Origin: Melieria omissa
Taxonomy: Eukaryota > Arthropoda > Insecta > Diptera > Ulidiidae
Direction: 5' to 3'
Length of the DNA: 64,000 bases
NCBI GenBank assembly: GCA_963971225.1
Contig: CAXARI010000015.1
Span: 52,031 to 116,030 of the forward strand
In this document: positions 31,811-49,552 of the stretch, one piece after another
Layout: each line of letters starts with the position of its first letter
How positions within the stretch are numbered: position 1 is the first letter of the stretch
Translations under genes and position numbers: made by a program
Notes under the pieces: generated by a model
Database searches by the model: none
The model's input: only the letters and a program-made list of their open reading frames with translations
Told to the model about the DNA's origin: nothing

Positions 31811-33004
31811 ATGGCAACCGCAGATCAAATAAAAGGATTTATAGAGGCACAAACGAGCCCTTTAGTTAAGAAAATAGAAGAGTTGACTAGAAGCTTGCAA
31901 CACTTGACTAGCGCTAATACAGTTACAGAATATCAGCCCGAAACAATAGATGAAGGGATCCGTTGCGAGGAGTCGTTAGATATAATCAAATCCTTACCGT
32001 CTTTTAATGGCAAAAATTCATATGTTAGTTGGCGAGAAGCTGCTGGCAACTCCATGAATCTATATCAAAAGGGGAGTCGCAGGTACTACGCTGCATTGAC
32101 GATACTAAGGAACAAAATAACCGATGACGCAAACGACATACTAACAAACCACGGTACCGTGCTAAATTTTGATGCCATCCTTAGTCGATTAGATTTCGCA
32201 TACGCGGACAAAAGACCATTGCATATTATAGAGCAAGAACTTAGCATTATGCGCCAGGGCTCCTTAAGCATAATAGATTATTATAACGAGGTCAACAAAA
32301 AATTAACTGCCTTAATCAATAAAACAATAATGACTCACGGTTCGAACTCAGAACTAACGAACGAATTGAATAAGAAAAATAGACAATACGCCTTGCGAGT
32401 TTTTATAACAGGGTTAAATCCACCTCTAGCAAATATCATATTCTCACTATCACCAAGTGACCTCCCGAATGCCTTGGCAAGGGCCCAGGAATTGGAGTCC
32501 AATAATATACGGGCTAGTTTTGCACTTCAGTTCAACCGAGCCAGCAATTCCAATTCTGGCAATAATAGTAATCAAAAACCGCATAATTTTTTACGATTCC
32601 CACAACGTAATCAAGGGAACTTCCGAAACAATTTCCAGAATAATCAAACTCAACCGAAACCCGAACCAATGGAATTAGGTAGTTCAGCTAATGTACCACG
32701 GAAATTTTTTTACAACACTAATTATAACCAACAAGGAACCCCTCGACCAAATGTTTACAATAACAATAATTTCCCGCGAGGACCGAACCAAAATAACTAC
32801 CAAGGACGCCAGGAGAATCCTGCTAAATTCGACAATTTCCAACAAGCTCTTAAACGCCAACTCCCGAGCACCCAAGTTAGTTCTCAGCCGCAATATAAGG
32901 CACCACGAATAAATAATTTAAATGAGGAAAGTTTTTTAGAAATAGACCCGGATTGCCCTACATCATCAAACGAGGGACATCCGGAAGAAAATATAGAATA
33001 TTAA
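31811..33004 (+). CDS. gag: gag (capsid/nucleocapsid), family 2 copy 1
   Basis: 397 residues from the ATG at 31811, chosen over the in-frame ATG at 31778 because AAAAATGGC is a better initiation context and the protein then starts MATADQIK; both remain possible. Residues about 60-230 are the helical capsid-like core, including a YADKR motif followed by a helix ending in ALINK that aligns with family 1 Gag. The C-terminal third is rich in Asn, Gln, Arg and Pro without a zinc knuckle. It would assemble particles in the cytoplasm. The last codons overlap pol in the -1 frame. Confidence 0.92.
   Translation: MATADQIKGFIEAQTSPLVKKIEELTRSLQHLTSANTVTEYQPETIDEGIRCEESLDIIKSLPSFNGKNSYVSWREAAGNSMNLYQKGSRRYYAALTILRNKITDDANDILTNHGTVLNFDAILSRLDFAYADKRPLHIIEQELSIMRQGSLSIIDYYNEVNKKLTALINKTIMTHGSNSELTNELNKKNRQYALRVFITGLNPPLANIIFSLSPSDLPNALARAQELESNNIRASFALQFNRASNSNSGNNSNQKPHNFLRFPQRNQGNFRNNFQNNQTQPKPEPMELGSSANVPRKFFYNTNYNQQGTPRPNVYNNNNFPRGPNQNNYQGRQENPAKFDNFQQALKRQLPSTQVSSQPQYKAPRINNLNEESFLEIDPDCPTSSNEGHPEENIEY
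32932..32984 (+). promoter_or_regulatory. -1 ribosomal frameshift signal, gag-pol (family 2 copy 1)
   Basis: Gag codons AGT TTT TTA give the slippery heptamer T TTT TTA at 32932-32938, the same heptamer used by HIV-1. Nine nt later CCGGAT (32948-32953) pairs with ATCCGG (32979-32984). Across a 2x2 internal loop, CCCT (32956-32959) pairs with AGGG (32973-32976), leaving a 13-nt loop. The pol frame is open across the site. Motif, frame and complementarity are seen directly; efficiency is unknown. Confidence 0.85.
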
Positions 33005-36000
33005 TCGACAGCGGCGCCACTAGCTGCTACTGCAGCCCAAATGTTTTCAAAAATAGGAAGGAGTTAGTTATTAAGAAGAGAGTTAGAACCATAAATGGTT
33101 TTACAATAATTCAATATTATTGCGAAGCAAGGCTTTTCGGAATTAGGGAACGATTTTATGAGATTCCTAATCTCGAAGCCGATATCCTAATAGGCTATAA
33201 TTTTATGAAAAAAGCAAACATAGTGCTAGATTTTGAAAAAGGAATTATGAAGAGTGGAAACCATTGTGAGAAATTCTTGAACTTCAACGAAACAGAGAAT
33301 GAGGAAGAAAATGATGAAGAAGTTGATTCTGAAAACGAAAAACAATTAGAAGTTATTAATTACATGAAAAGATACGAAGGAATTGAATATTTAAGACATG
33401 AAATTATTAAGGAAATCGAAGAACTTCATTCTAAAATAAATATGAGGTTGCCATTTAGGACGGACGTAAGAGCTGAAATTCGCACAATTGCTGAAACTCC
33501 TATATGGAGTAAGCAATACCCATACCCTATGTCCGTCAATACATTCGTAAACAAGGAAATACAAAATCTGTTGGATAATGGTGTTATTCGTCCAAGCAAA
33601 AGCCCTTACAACTCGCCGATTTGGGTTGTACCTAAAAAAGGAACGAACGAAGATGGGTCCTCGAAATTGAGGATGGTAATCGATTATAAAAAATTAAATG
33701 AACAAACAATTGCAATGAACTATCCCATTCCTGATTGCAATGTTATTTTATCAAATTTAGGGAAAGCGAAATACTTTTCCACAATAGATCTAGAATCTGG
33801 CTTCCACCAGATATTAATGAAGGAGACAGATATCGAAAAAACTGCTTTTTCCGTAAATAACGGGAAATATGAATTTGTTAGGATGCCGTTTGGGTTAAAG
33901 AATGCTCCTGGCATTTTCCAAGCTGCCATGGATAATATCCTTAGAAGTTATGTTGGTAAATTTTGTCACGTCTACATAGACGATATCATTGTGTTCTCGC
34001 CTTCAATAGAGGAACACACCAATCACCTCTCAGAGATAGTAAAAACCCTTAGGAACGCAAATATGAAAATTTCACTGGAAAAATCAGAATTTTATAAGGA
34101 AGAAGTTGAATTCTTAGGTTATAGAGTAGGTTACAATGTAATAAAAACTGATCCAAAAAAAATTGAAACTATCCAGAATTACCCCTTGCCAACGACCTTA
34201 CGACAATTGAGAAGTTTCCTAGGAATGGCAGGCTATTATAGAAAATTTATAAAGGATTACGCGCTAGTTACCAAACCATTAACAGTTTACTTAGCAGGAG
34301 AAAATGGTAGGATATCACAAAATATGTCAAAAAAAACTGAGATTAAACTAAACGAAGAAGCAATTACGGCCTTCAATAAAGTAAAAGCATTGCTAATAGA
34401 TCAAGTAGAGCTGGTACAACCGGACTTCAATAGCAAATTTATCTTAACAACAGACGCATCAAACGTCGCAATTGGCGCCGTATTAAGTCAGAACGGGAAA
34501 CCTGTTACATTCATCTCCAAAACTCTTAATTCCACAGAAAGGAATTACGCTACAAATGAAAAAGAACTGTATGCTATAGTATGGGCATTGAAAACATTAA
34601 GAAATTATTTATATGGTGTATCAGATTTGGAAATTCACACTGACCACCAACCTTTGACGTTTGCGGTATCAACCAGAAATCCTAACGCCAAAATGAAAAG
34701 GTGGCATGCTTTTATCGAAGAATTTGCACCTAAAATCATATACAAACCAGGAACACAAAATGCGGTCGCGGACGCACTTTCTAGACAAATATTAAACAAC
34801 ATCTCTGACAACGAATCACTACATAGCACTCAGCATTCCGTAGAAAGTAGCGATGAATTCAATATCCCCGAATCCTTCAAACCATTAAATGAATTTAAAC
34901 AACAAATCCTATTAAGCAAGGCAAACTTTACGATACATGAATTAACAGTAAATTTCGGCAGAAACAGGCATATCATTGAATATGATACTAGGGAAAATTT
35001 GAAAACGATCCTTTTAGAATTTCTTCAGCCAAAATTGGTAACCGGAATATATTGCACTGCGGAAGATCTCCTTGATTTTAAAGAAACGGTTAAGGGTGTT
35101 TTTGCAAATAAGTTCCTTTTTACACGAATATTTCCAATTGATGTACCAAACCGCGATGACCAACAAGCCATAATCAAACAAACGCATATTCGTGCCCATA
35201 GGAGTTGTAAGGAAAATTATAAACAAGTTTATAAACAATACTACTGGCCGAAAATGTTAAATCATTTTAAGGAATACATTAGACACTGTGAAATCTGCAA
35301 CAAAACCAAATACGATAGACACCCACAAAAGGTTAAAATCGGAGAGGCTCCGATTCCCAACAAGGAGGGGGAATGCCTCAACCTCGACATTTTTTACGCT
35401 CAAAATCTTAAATTTATAACCTGCATCGATGCCTATTCAAAATTTTTAGTTATAAAACTTATAGAAGATAAAACTAATTTAGGAGAAAAAGTACTAGACG
35501 TTTTGCAAAGCTTTCCGGATGCAAAAAAACTCACTCTCGATAACGAACCAGGATTTACAACACCCCAGTTCAAAGCTTTAATGCAACGATTACGAATCGA
35601 ACTTTATTACTGCACACCTCGCCATAGCACTACGAATGGACAAGTTGAAAGAGTTCATTCTACCATCATCGAAATAGCTCGATGCTTAAAAGAGGAATTT
35701 CATCTGATTGACGATACAGAAGCTTTTTACAGGGCAGCTCTACAGTATAACCATTCAATACACTCTGTTATACAAAACAAACCACTAGAAATTTTTTTTA
35801 ATAAAATTCCACATAGTTTAAGCGATATGTTGAAAAAAGCACAAGAAAAAATGCTACAAAGGAATGACTCAAACCAGGTGAGGACATACCAACCTGGAGA
35901 TGTTATTTATGAAAAGATAATTGGACAGCGTAATAAGCTTTCCCCTCGGTTTAAAAAACAGAAGGTTCAAGAGGATTTAGGGAACAAGGTTAAAATTCAA

Positions 36001-36042
36001 TTTCGCAATAGAATTATCCATAAGGATAACATTAAAACCTGA
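32938..36042 (+). CDS. pol: pol polyprotein, family 2 copy 1
   Basis: Reached by -1 frameshift from gag; the first near-start codon in frame is a TTG at 32953, used for numbering. Protease has DSGA at 19-22. RT has MPFGL at 311-315 and YIDD at 341-344. RNase H has D501, E538, D564 and D607 in their usual motifs (TDAS, KEL, TDH, ADALS). Integrase has H745, H749, C779 and C782 (zinc site) and D812, D863, E899 (catalytic, 35-residue spacing). It has 1029 residues from the TTG and is intact. It would carry out reverse transcription in particles and integration in the nucleus. The stop TGA (36040-36042) overlaps a candidate branch point for env splicing. Confidence 0.95.
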   Translation, partial: RNRPGLPYIIKRGTSGRKYRILIDSGATSCYCSPNVFKNRKELVIKKRVRTINGFTIIQYYCEARLFGIRERFYEIPNLEADILIGYNFMKKANIVLDFEKGIMKSGNHCEKFLNFNETENEEENDEEVDSENEKQLEVINYMKRYEGIEYLRHEIIKEIEELHSKINMRLPFRTDVRAEIRTIAETPIWSKQYPYPMSVNTFVNKEIQNLLDNGVIRPSKSPYNSPIWVVPKKGTNEDGSSKLRMVIDYKKLNEQTIAMNYPIPDCNVILSNLGKAKYFSTIDLESGFHQILMKETDIEKTAFSVNNGKYEFVRMPFGLKNAPGIFQAAMDNILRSYVGKFCHVYIDDIIVFSPSIEEHTNHLSEIVKTLRNANMKISLEKSEFYKEEVEFLGYRVGYNVIKTDPKKIETIQNYPLPTTLRQLRSFLGMAGYYRKFIKDYALVTKPLTVYLAGENGRISQNMSKKTEIKLNEEAITAFNKVKALLIDQVELVQPDFNSKFILTTDASNVAIGAVLSQNGKPVTFISKTLNSTERNYATNEKELYAIVWALKTLRNYLYGVSDLEIHTDHQPLTFAVSTRNPNAKMKRWHAFIEEFAPKIIYKPGTQNAVADALSRQILNNISDNESLHSTQHSVESSDEFNIPESFKPLNEFKQQILLSKANFTIHELTVNFGRNRHIIEYDTRENLKTILLEFLQPKLVTGIYCTAEDLLDFKETVKGVFANKFLFTRIFPIDVPNRDDQQAIIKQTHIRAHRSCKENYKQVYKQYYWPKMLNHFKEYIRHCEICNKTKYDRHPQKVKIGEAPIPNKEGECLNLDIFYAQNLKFITCIDAYSKFLVIKLIEDKTNLGEKVLDVLQSFPDAKKLTLDNEPGFTTPQFKALMQRLRIELYYCTPRHSTTNGQVERVHSTIIEIARCLKEEFHLIDDTEAFYRAALQYNHSIHSVIQNKPLEIFFNKIPHSLSDMLKKAQEKMLQRNDSNQVRTYQPGDVIYEKIIGQRNKLSPRFKKQKVQEDLGNKVKIQFRNRIIHKDNIKT

Positions 36043-36074
36043 CGACTAGCAATAAAATTTGTTTTCTCCTACAG
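36039..36074 (+). promoter_or_regulatory. Splice acceptor for env mRNA (family 2 copy 1)
   Basis: TTTGTTTTCTCCTACAG ends at 36074, four bases before the env ATG at 36078. CTGAC at 36039-36043 is a good branch-point match, with its A 31 nt before the acceptor AG and inside the pol stop codon. Gypsy-type env is known to be made from spliced RNA. Confidence 0.8.
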
Positions 36075-36077
36075 AAA

Positions 36078-37607
36078 ATGCCATTTATCATAGTAATGCT
36101 CGTCGCAGTATTTGCTACATGCCGGTCCGAAGTGCAAATACTGGATTACTCCAATTCACAATTGATTTCGATCCATTTGGGACAAACCAGACTACAGAAC
36201 GGGAATTTTAAACTTATCCACGTACTGGAATTAACAGACTACGAACGCACAATTGACAACTTGAACCTTGAAATTCAACAAAAACTATTGAAAAATAGTA
36301 CGGTACTACCATTCCTCCTTCATGATATCAACCAGCTTAAAAACCAGCTGAAAAGGTTAAAACCTAGGACGAAGCGATCAATCGATGCTTTAGGGACGGT
36401 ATGGAAATGGATAGCCGGTACCCCGGACCATGAAGACCATGAAATAATAGTAAACAAAATTAACGGACTACTTTCAACCAATGAACGACAGAGAATCATT
36501 AGCAAGGACTCCATCGACAGAATTAACATACTGACTAATACTACTAACATAATTTTGAAAACGCTACAATCATTAGAAGAGGCCCAACAAACAATAGAAA
36601 AAACCATAACAAATAAAATACAAATCATTAAGGATGAAATGGCAAACTTAGAATATGCTTTGCAATGGGCAAGAGTAGGAGTAATCAACTCGTTTATACT
36701 GTCAGAAAAAGAAATTGTAGAAGCAAAAAGTTTTTTAGATTCCGAAAAATTTCCGTATAATAACTTAGAAGAAGCCTTGGGGTTTGCAACTATCAGAATA
36801 GCAACGGATCAGTCGACAATTCTATATATAATAAATTTGCCTGCAATAGATCAAAACATTTGCGAAAAATTGCTTATCAAGGCCGTCAAGAAGAATGAAA
36901 CAATTGTAAAAATCGATTTAGAAAATATTGTTAGATGTAAGAACAAAATCTATCAAATTAAGAAGAATTGTAATGAATTCAATTTATTGAGTATTTGTAA
37001 TAAGGAAAATTTATTAGATATAAGCGAAACAAATTGTATACCTCCACTTCTTAATAGCAAAAAGCATAATTGCGTAATAATTAATAATCAGCACGTGCCT
37101 TCAGTACAAGAAATTGGTCAGGGAATGATATTTTTAAACCAATTCGAGGGATTGGTAGAAATATCCCAAAATAAATCATACCATTTATCGGGAACCTATT
37201 TAGTCCAATTTCATAATGATACAGTCACAATCGGGAATCAAACTTATGTTTCTAAGGAGGTATCAACTTTAAACCCACTTCCAGCTATATTACAAATTTC
37301 TACTAATAAATCCGAATTTCAAGAAGTCCTATCCCTAGAGATGATAAAAGAACTTCAAACAAACAATGTTGACGAGATCAATTCCATATCAACCAAGGGA
37401 AGGGTCATGTTTTGGTCCAATTTAATCCTGTCCGCTATACTAATTGTCTGTCTGTTCCTGACAATTTACAAAATCAAAACCAAGACACAACATATAACCA
37501 ACGTAACTATTGAAGAAACCGAACCAAGAGTCTTGAATCTAGAGAAGGACCTTCCCCATAAACCAAAACGAGAATTTCGAAGTGTCAATGACCTTCCGGC
37601 TTTTTAA
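36078..37607 (+). CDS. env: env, errantiviral envelope glycoprotein, family 2 copy 1
   Basis: 509 residues. Hydrophobic signal peptide at about 3-15, furin-type site RTKR at 97-100, then the conserved WKWIAGTPD segment shared with family 1. A helical region (about 125-200) and Cys- and N-glycosylation-rich ectodomain follow, with one transmembrane segment at about 444-467 and a tail of about 42 residues. A GTYLVQF...TVTIGNQTY motif in the C-terminal half also matches family 1. The frame is intact with all processing landmarks, so a full-length Env could be made from the spliced RNA. Confidence 0.93.
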   Translation: MPFIIVMLVAVFATCRSEVQILDYSNSQLISIHLGQTRLQNGNFKLIHVLELTDYERTIDNLNLEIQQKLLKNSTVLPFLLHDINQLKNQLKRLKPRTKRSIDALGTVWKWIAGTPDHEDHEIIVNKINGLLSTNERQRIISKDSIDRINILTNTTNIILKTLQSLEEAQQTIEKTITNKIQIIKDEMANLEYALQWARVGVINSFILSEKEIVEAKSFLDSEKFPYNNLEEALGFATIRIATDQSTILYIINLPAIDQNICEKLLIKAVKKNETIVKIDLENIVRCKNKIYQIKKNCNEFNLLSICNKENLLDISETNCIPPLLNSKKHNCVIINNQHVPSVQEIGQGMIFLNQFEGLVEISQNKSYHLSGTYLVQFHNDTVTIGNQTYVSKEVSTLNPLPAILQISTNKSEFQEVLSLEMIKELQTNNVDEINSISTKGRVMFWSNLILSAILIVCLFLTIYKIKTKTQHITNVTIEETEPRVLNLEKDLPHKPKREFRSVNDLPAF

Positions 37608-37627
37608 CAATCGGGACGATTGATTCT

Positions 37628-37638
37628 AGGAGAGGGGG
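37628..37638 (+). promoter_or_regulatory. Polypurine tract, family 2 copy 1
   Basis: AGGAGAGGGGG directly abuts the 3' LTR start AGTTAAGG. Confidence 0.9.
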
Positions 37639-37955
37639 AGTTAAGGTATCTGTCCACAAAAATGCAACGACTAGTGCAACGTAAGCACCTCGGTTGGGTA
37701 AGAGTAACATGAAACGTTCCCACAACGTGACTTTTCCAAATTGCACCTTGCAAACTCGTCCGGGTAAGAGTAACATGAAACATTCCCACAACGTGACTTT
37801 TCCAAATTTGCTTTTGTCTGCTTTTTGACAATTTTTGACGAACTGTAATTATGCTTTCGGCGGATCGGTGGAGTTAGTTTTAGAATGGACACGCCAGCGA
37901 GCGGAACTAATAAAGATAAATTTTTTTAATAAAATTCATCAATGAATTTTTAATT
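37639..37955 (+). repeat. 3' LTR, family 2 copy 1 (317 bp)
   Basis: Same sequence as the 5' LTR. Followed by the right TGCA target copy at 37956-37959. Confidence 0.95.
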
Positions 37956-47007
<9,052 letters not shown>

Positions 47008-47324
47008 AGTTAAGGTATCTGTCCACAAAAATGCAACGACTAGTGCAACGTAAGCACCTCGGTTGGGTAAGAGTAACATGAAACGTTCCCACAACGTGAC
47101 TTTTCCAAATTGCACCTTGCAAACTCGTCCGGGTAAGAGTAACATGAAACATTCCCACAACGTGACTTTTCCAAATTTGCTTTTGTCTGCTTTTTGACAA
47201 TTTTTGACGAACTGTAATTATGCTTTCGGCGGATCGGTGGAGTTAGTTTTAGAATGGACACGCCAGCGAGCGGAACTAATAAAGATAAATTTTTTTAATA
47301 AAATTCATCAATGAATTTTTAATT
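47008..47324 (+). repeat. 5' LTR, family 2 copy 2
   Basis: 317 bp, same as the other three LTRs. 47-bp repeat pair at 47065-47177 and AATAAA at 47278-47283. Confidence 0.95.
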
Positions 47325-47341
47325 GGCGCCCAACGTGGGGC
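47324..47341 (+). promoter_or_regulatory. Primer-binding site, tRNA-Lys (copy 2)
   Basis: Same 18-nt site as copy 1, overlapping the last LTR base. Confidence 0.9.
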
Positions 47342-48358
47342 ATCGCCTTCCGTAAGATATCCTGAAAAGAAAAAGTAAGGATCGGTTCCGCGAGTGCCTA
47401 AACTATAAAATAAGTATCCTTTGAAAAGGAGAACAAACAGTGGAAAAGTATCCTTGAATTAAAGGAGAAAAAAAAGGAGGAACAAAAACGAATCATAGTG
47501 AAGAAATTTAAACAACTTGTGGAACTAAATTAAAAATTGTGATGAAAATTAAAAATTATTACAACATACTTAATACCAATAACTAAAATATTACAGTTTA
47601 ATCAATAAACAAGAAGGTGATTAACTGTAAATGTGAAACGCGTATAAAATACGAGAATCCCGTAACCTCAAATAAATATATCTACAATTTACAAACGCGT
47701 CGTGAATAAAACAAGAGCGCTGCCGAACTTTGTGAAAAAGACAACAATAACAACCAGCGACAATAAGTAACCAGCAAAGATAAGCCGAGAATAACAATCG
47801 AACCGGATGAGTACGAACATCAATGAGGGAGGAAATAAACAATAATTAAGCAAGGCAGTAAATCAAACAGCAAATTTGTGAAGCAAATTTTAAACAAAAA
47901 ACGATCTTTAACACAAAACTAAAAACAAAAAATTCCAATAAACCAAAAGTTCCAAAACAAAAATCAACATCAAAACCTGCAGCAATAAAGTAAAAAGGCG
48001 ACACGAACGGAAATATATCAACCGGAAAACGAAGAAACGAATTACCTACACTAAGGAGAACAACAGTGAGAACAAAGGAGAACAAAGTGAAAAGGCGACA
48101 CCAAGCAAGCCGATCTAGCAAGTAATATTTTTCCTATGTTTAGTCATTAGACGTAAAGAACCAAACTAAGTAGAATAAACAAAAATATAGGAATATTCAT
48201 AGTATAGAATAAATTAATACATTTTTTATTAACTATCGGAAAAACAACAATTAATTGCTATTTAAATTTAATTAATTTTTTATATATAATAAATAAAACT
48301 GGATACAAGTGATACCATTGATGATTTGACGGTTTTGTTCAGTTCCTTATCAGTAAAA
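47342..48358 (+). other. A-rich untranslated leader, family 2 copy 2
   Basis: Same as 30794-31810. No credible coding frame. Confidence 0.6.
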
Positions 48359-49552
48359 ATGGCAACCGCAGATCAAATAAAAGGATTTATAGAGGCACAA
48401 ACGAGCCCTTTAGTTAAGAAAATAGAAGAGTTGACTAGAAGCTTGCAACACTTGACTAGCGCTAATACAGTTACAGAATATCAGCCCGAAACAATAGATG
48501 AAGGGATCCGTTGCGAGGAGTCGTTAGATATAATCAAATCCTTACCGTCTTTTAATGGCAAAAATTCATATGTTAGTTGGCGAGAAGCTGCTGGCAACTC
48601 CATGAATCTATATCAAAAGGGGAGTCGCAGGTACTACGCTGCATTGACGATACTAAGGAACAAAATAACCGATGACGCAAACGACATACTAACAAACCAC
48701 GGTACCGTGCTAAATTTTGATGCCATCCTTAGTCGATTAGATTTCGCATACGCGGACAAAAGACCATTGCATATTATAGAGCAAGAACTTAGCATTATGC
48801 GCCAGGGCTCCTTAAGCATAATAGATTATTATAACGAGGTCAACAAAAAATTAACTGCCTTAATCAATAAAACAATAATGACTCACGGTTCGAACTCAGA
48901 ACTAACGAACGAATTGAATAAGAAAAATAGACAATACGCCTTGCGAGTTTTTATAACAGGGTTAAATCCACCTCTAGCAAATATCATATTCTCACTATCA
49001 CCAAGTGACCTCCCGAATGCCTTGGCAAGGGCCCAGGAATTGGAGTCCAATAATATACGGGCTAGTTTTGCACTTCAGTTCAACCGAGCCAGCAATTCCA
49101 ATTCTGGCAATAATAGTAATCAAAAACCGCATAATTTTTTACGATTCCCACAACGTAATCAAGGGAACTTCCGAAACAATTTCCAGAATAATCAAACTCA
49201 ACCGAAACCCGAACCAATGGAATTAGGTAGTTCAGCTAATGTACCACGGAAATTTTTTTACAACACTAATTATAACCAACAAGGAACCCCTCGACCAAAT
49301 GTTTACAATAACAATAATTTCCCGCGAGGACCGAACCAAAATAACTACCAAGGACGCCAGGAGAATCCTGCTAAATTCGACAATTTCCAACAAGCTCTTA
49401 AACGCCAACTCCCGAGCACCCAAGTTAGTTCTCAGCCGCAATATAAGGCACCACGAATAAATAATTTAAATGAGGAAAGTTTTTTAGAAATAGACCCGGA
49501 TTGCCCTACATCATCAAACGAGGGACATCCGGAAGAAAATATAGAATATTAA
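48359..49552 (+). CDS. gag: gag, family 2 copy 2
   Basis: 397 residues from the ATG at 48359, identical to copy 1 gag: capsid-like core, basic Asn/Gln-rich tail without zinc knuckle, and -1 overlap with pol. The start was chosen as in copy 1; an in-frame ATG also exists at 48326. Any Gag from the two copies would be indistinguishable. Confidence 0.92.
   Translation: MATADQIKGFIEAQTSPLVKKIEELTRSLQHLTSANTVTEYQPETIDEGIRCEESLDIIKSLPSFNGKNSYVSWREAAGNSMNLYQKGSRRYYAALTILRNKITDDANDILTNHGTVLNFDAILSRLDFAYADKRPLHIIEQELSIMRQGSLSIIDYYNEVNKKLTALINKTIMTHGSNSELTNELNKKNRQYALRVFITGLNPPLANIIFSLSPSDLPNALARAQELESNNIRASFALQFNRASNSNSGNNSNQKPHNFLRFPQRNQGNFRNNFQNNQTQPKPEPMELGSSANVPRKFFYNTNYNQQGTPRPNVYNNNNFPRGPNQNNYQGRQENPAKFDNFQQALKRQLPSTQVSSQPQYKAPRINNLNEESFLEIDPDCPTSSNEGHPEENIEY
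49480..49532 (+). promoter_or_regulatory. -1 frameshift signal, gag-pol (copy 2)
   Basis: T TTT TTA at 49480-49486, 9-nt spacer, stem arms 49496-49501 and 49527-49532. Identical to copy 1. Confidence 0.85.

Larger units (their letters stand above)
30460..37955 (+). mobile_element. Errantivirus family 2, copy 1 (complete, 7,496 bp)
   Basis: Complete provirus-like element: two 317-bp LTRs with no differences seen, tRNA-Lys primer site, 1-kb leader, gag, pol, env, polypurine tract. It is flanked by TGCA at 30456-30459 and 37956-37959, a YRYR 4-bp target duplication as known for gypsy-like elements. No stop or frameshift mutation is seen in any ORF. Identical LTRs indicate very recent insertion. 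It lies opposite in sense to the LINE units it interrupts. Confidence 0.96.
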
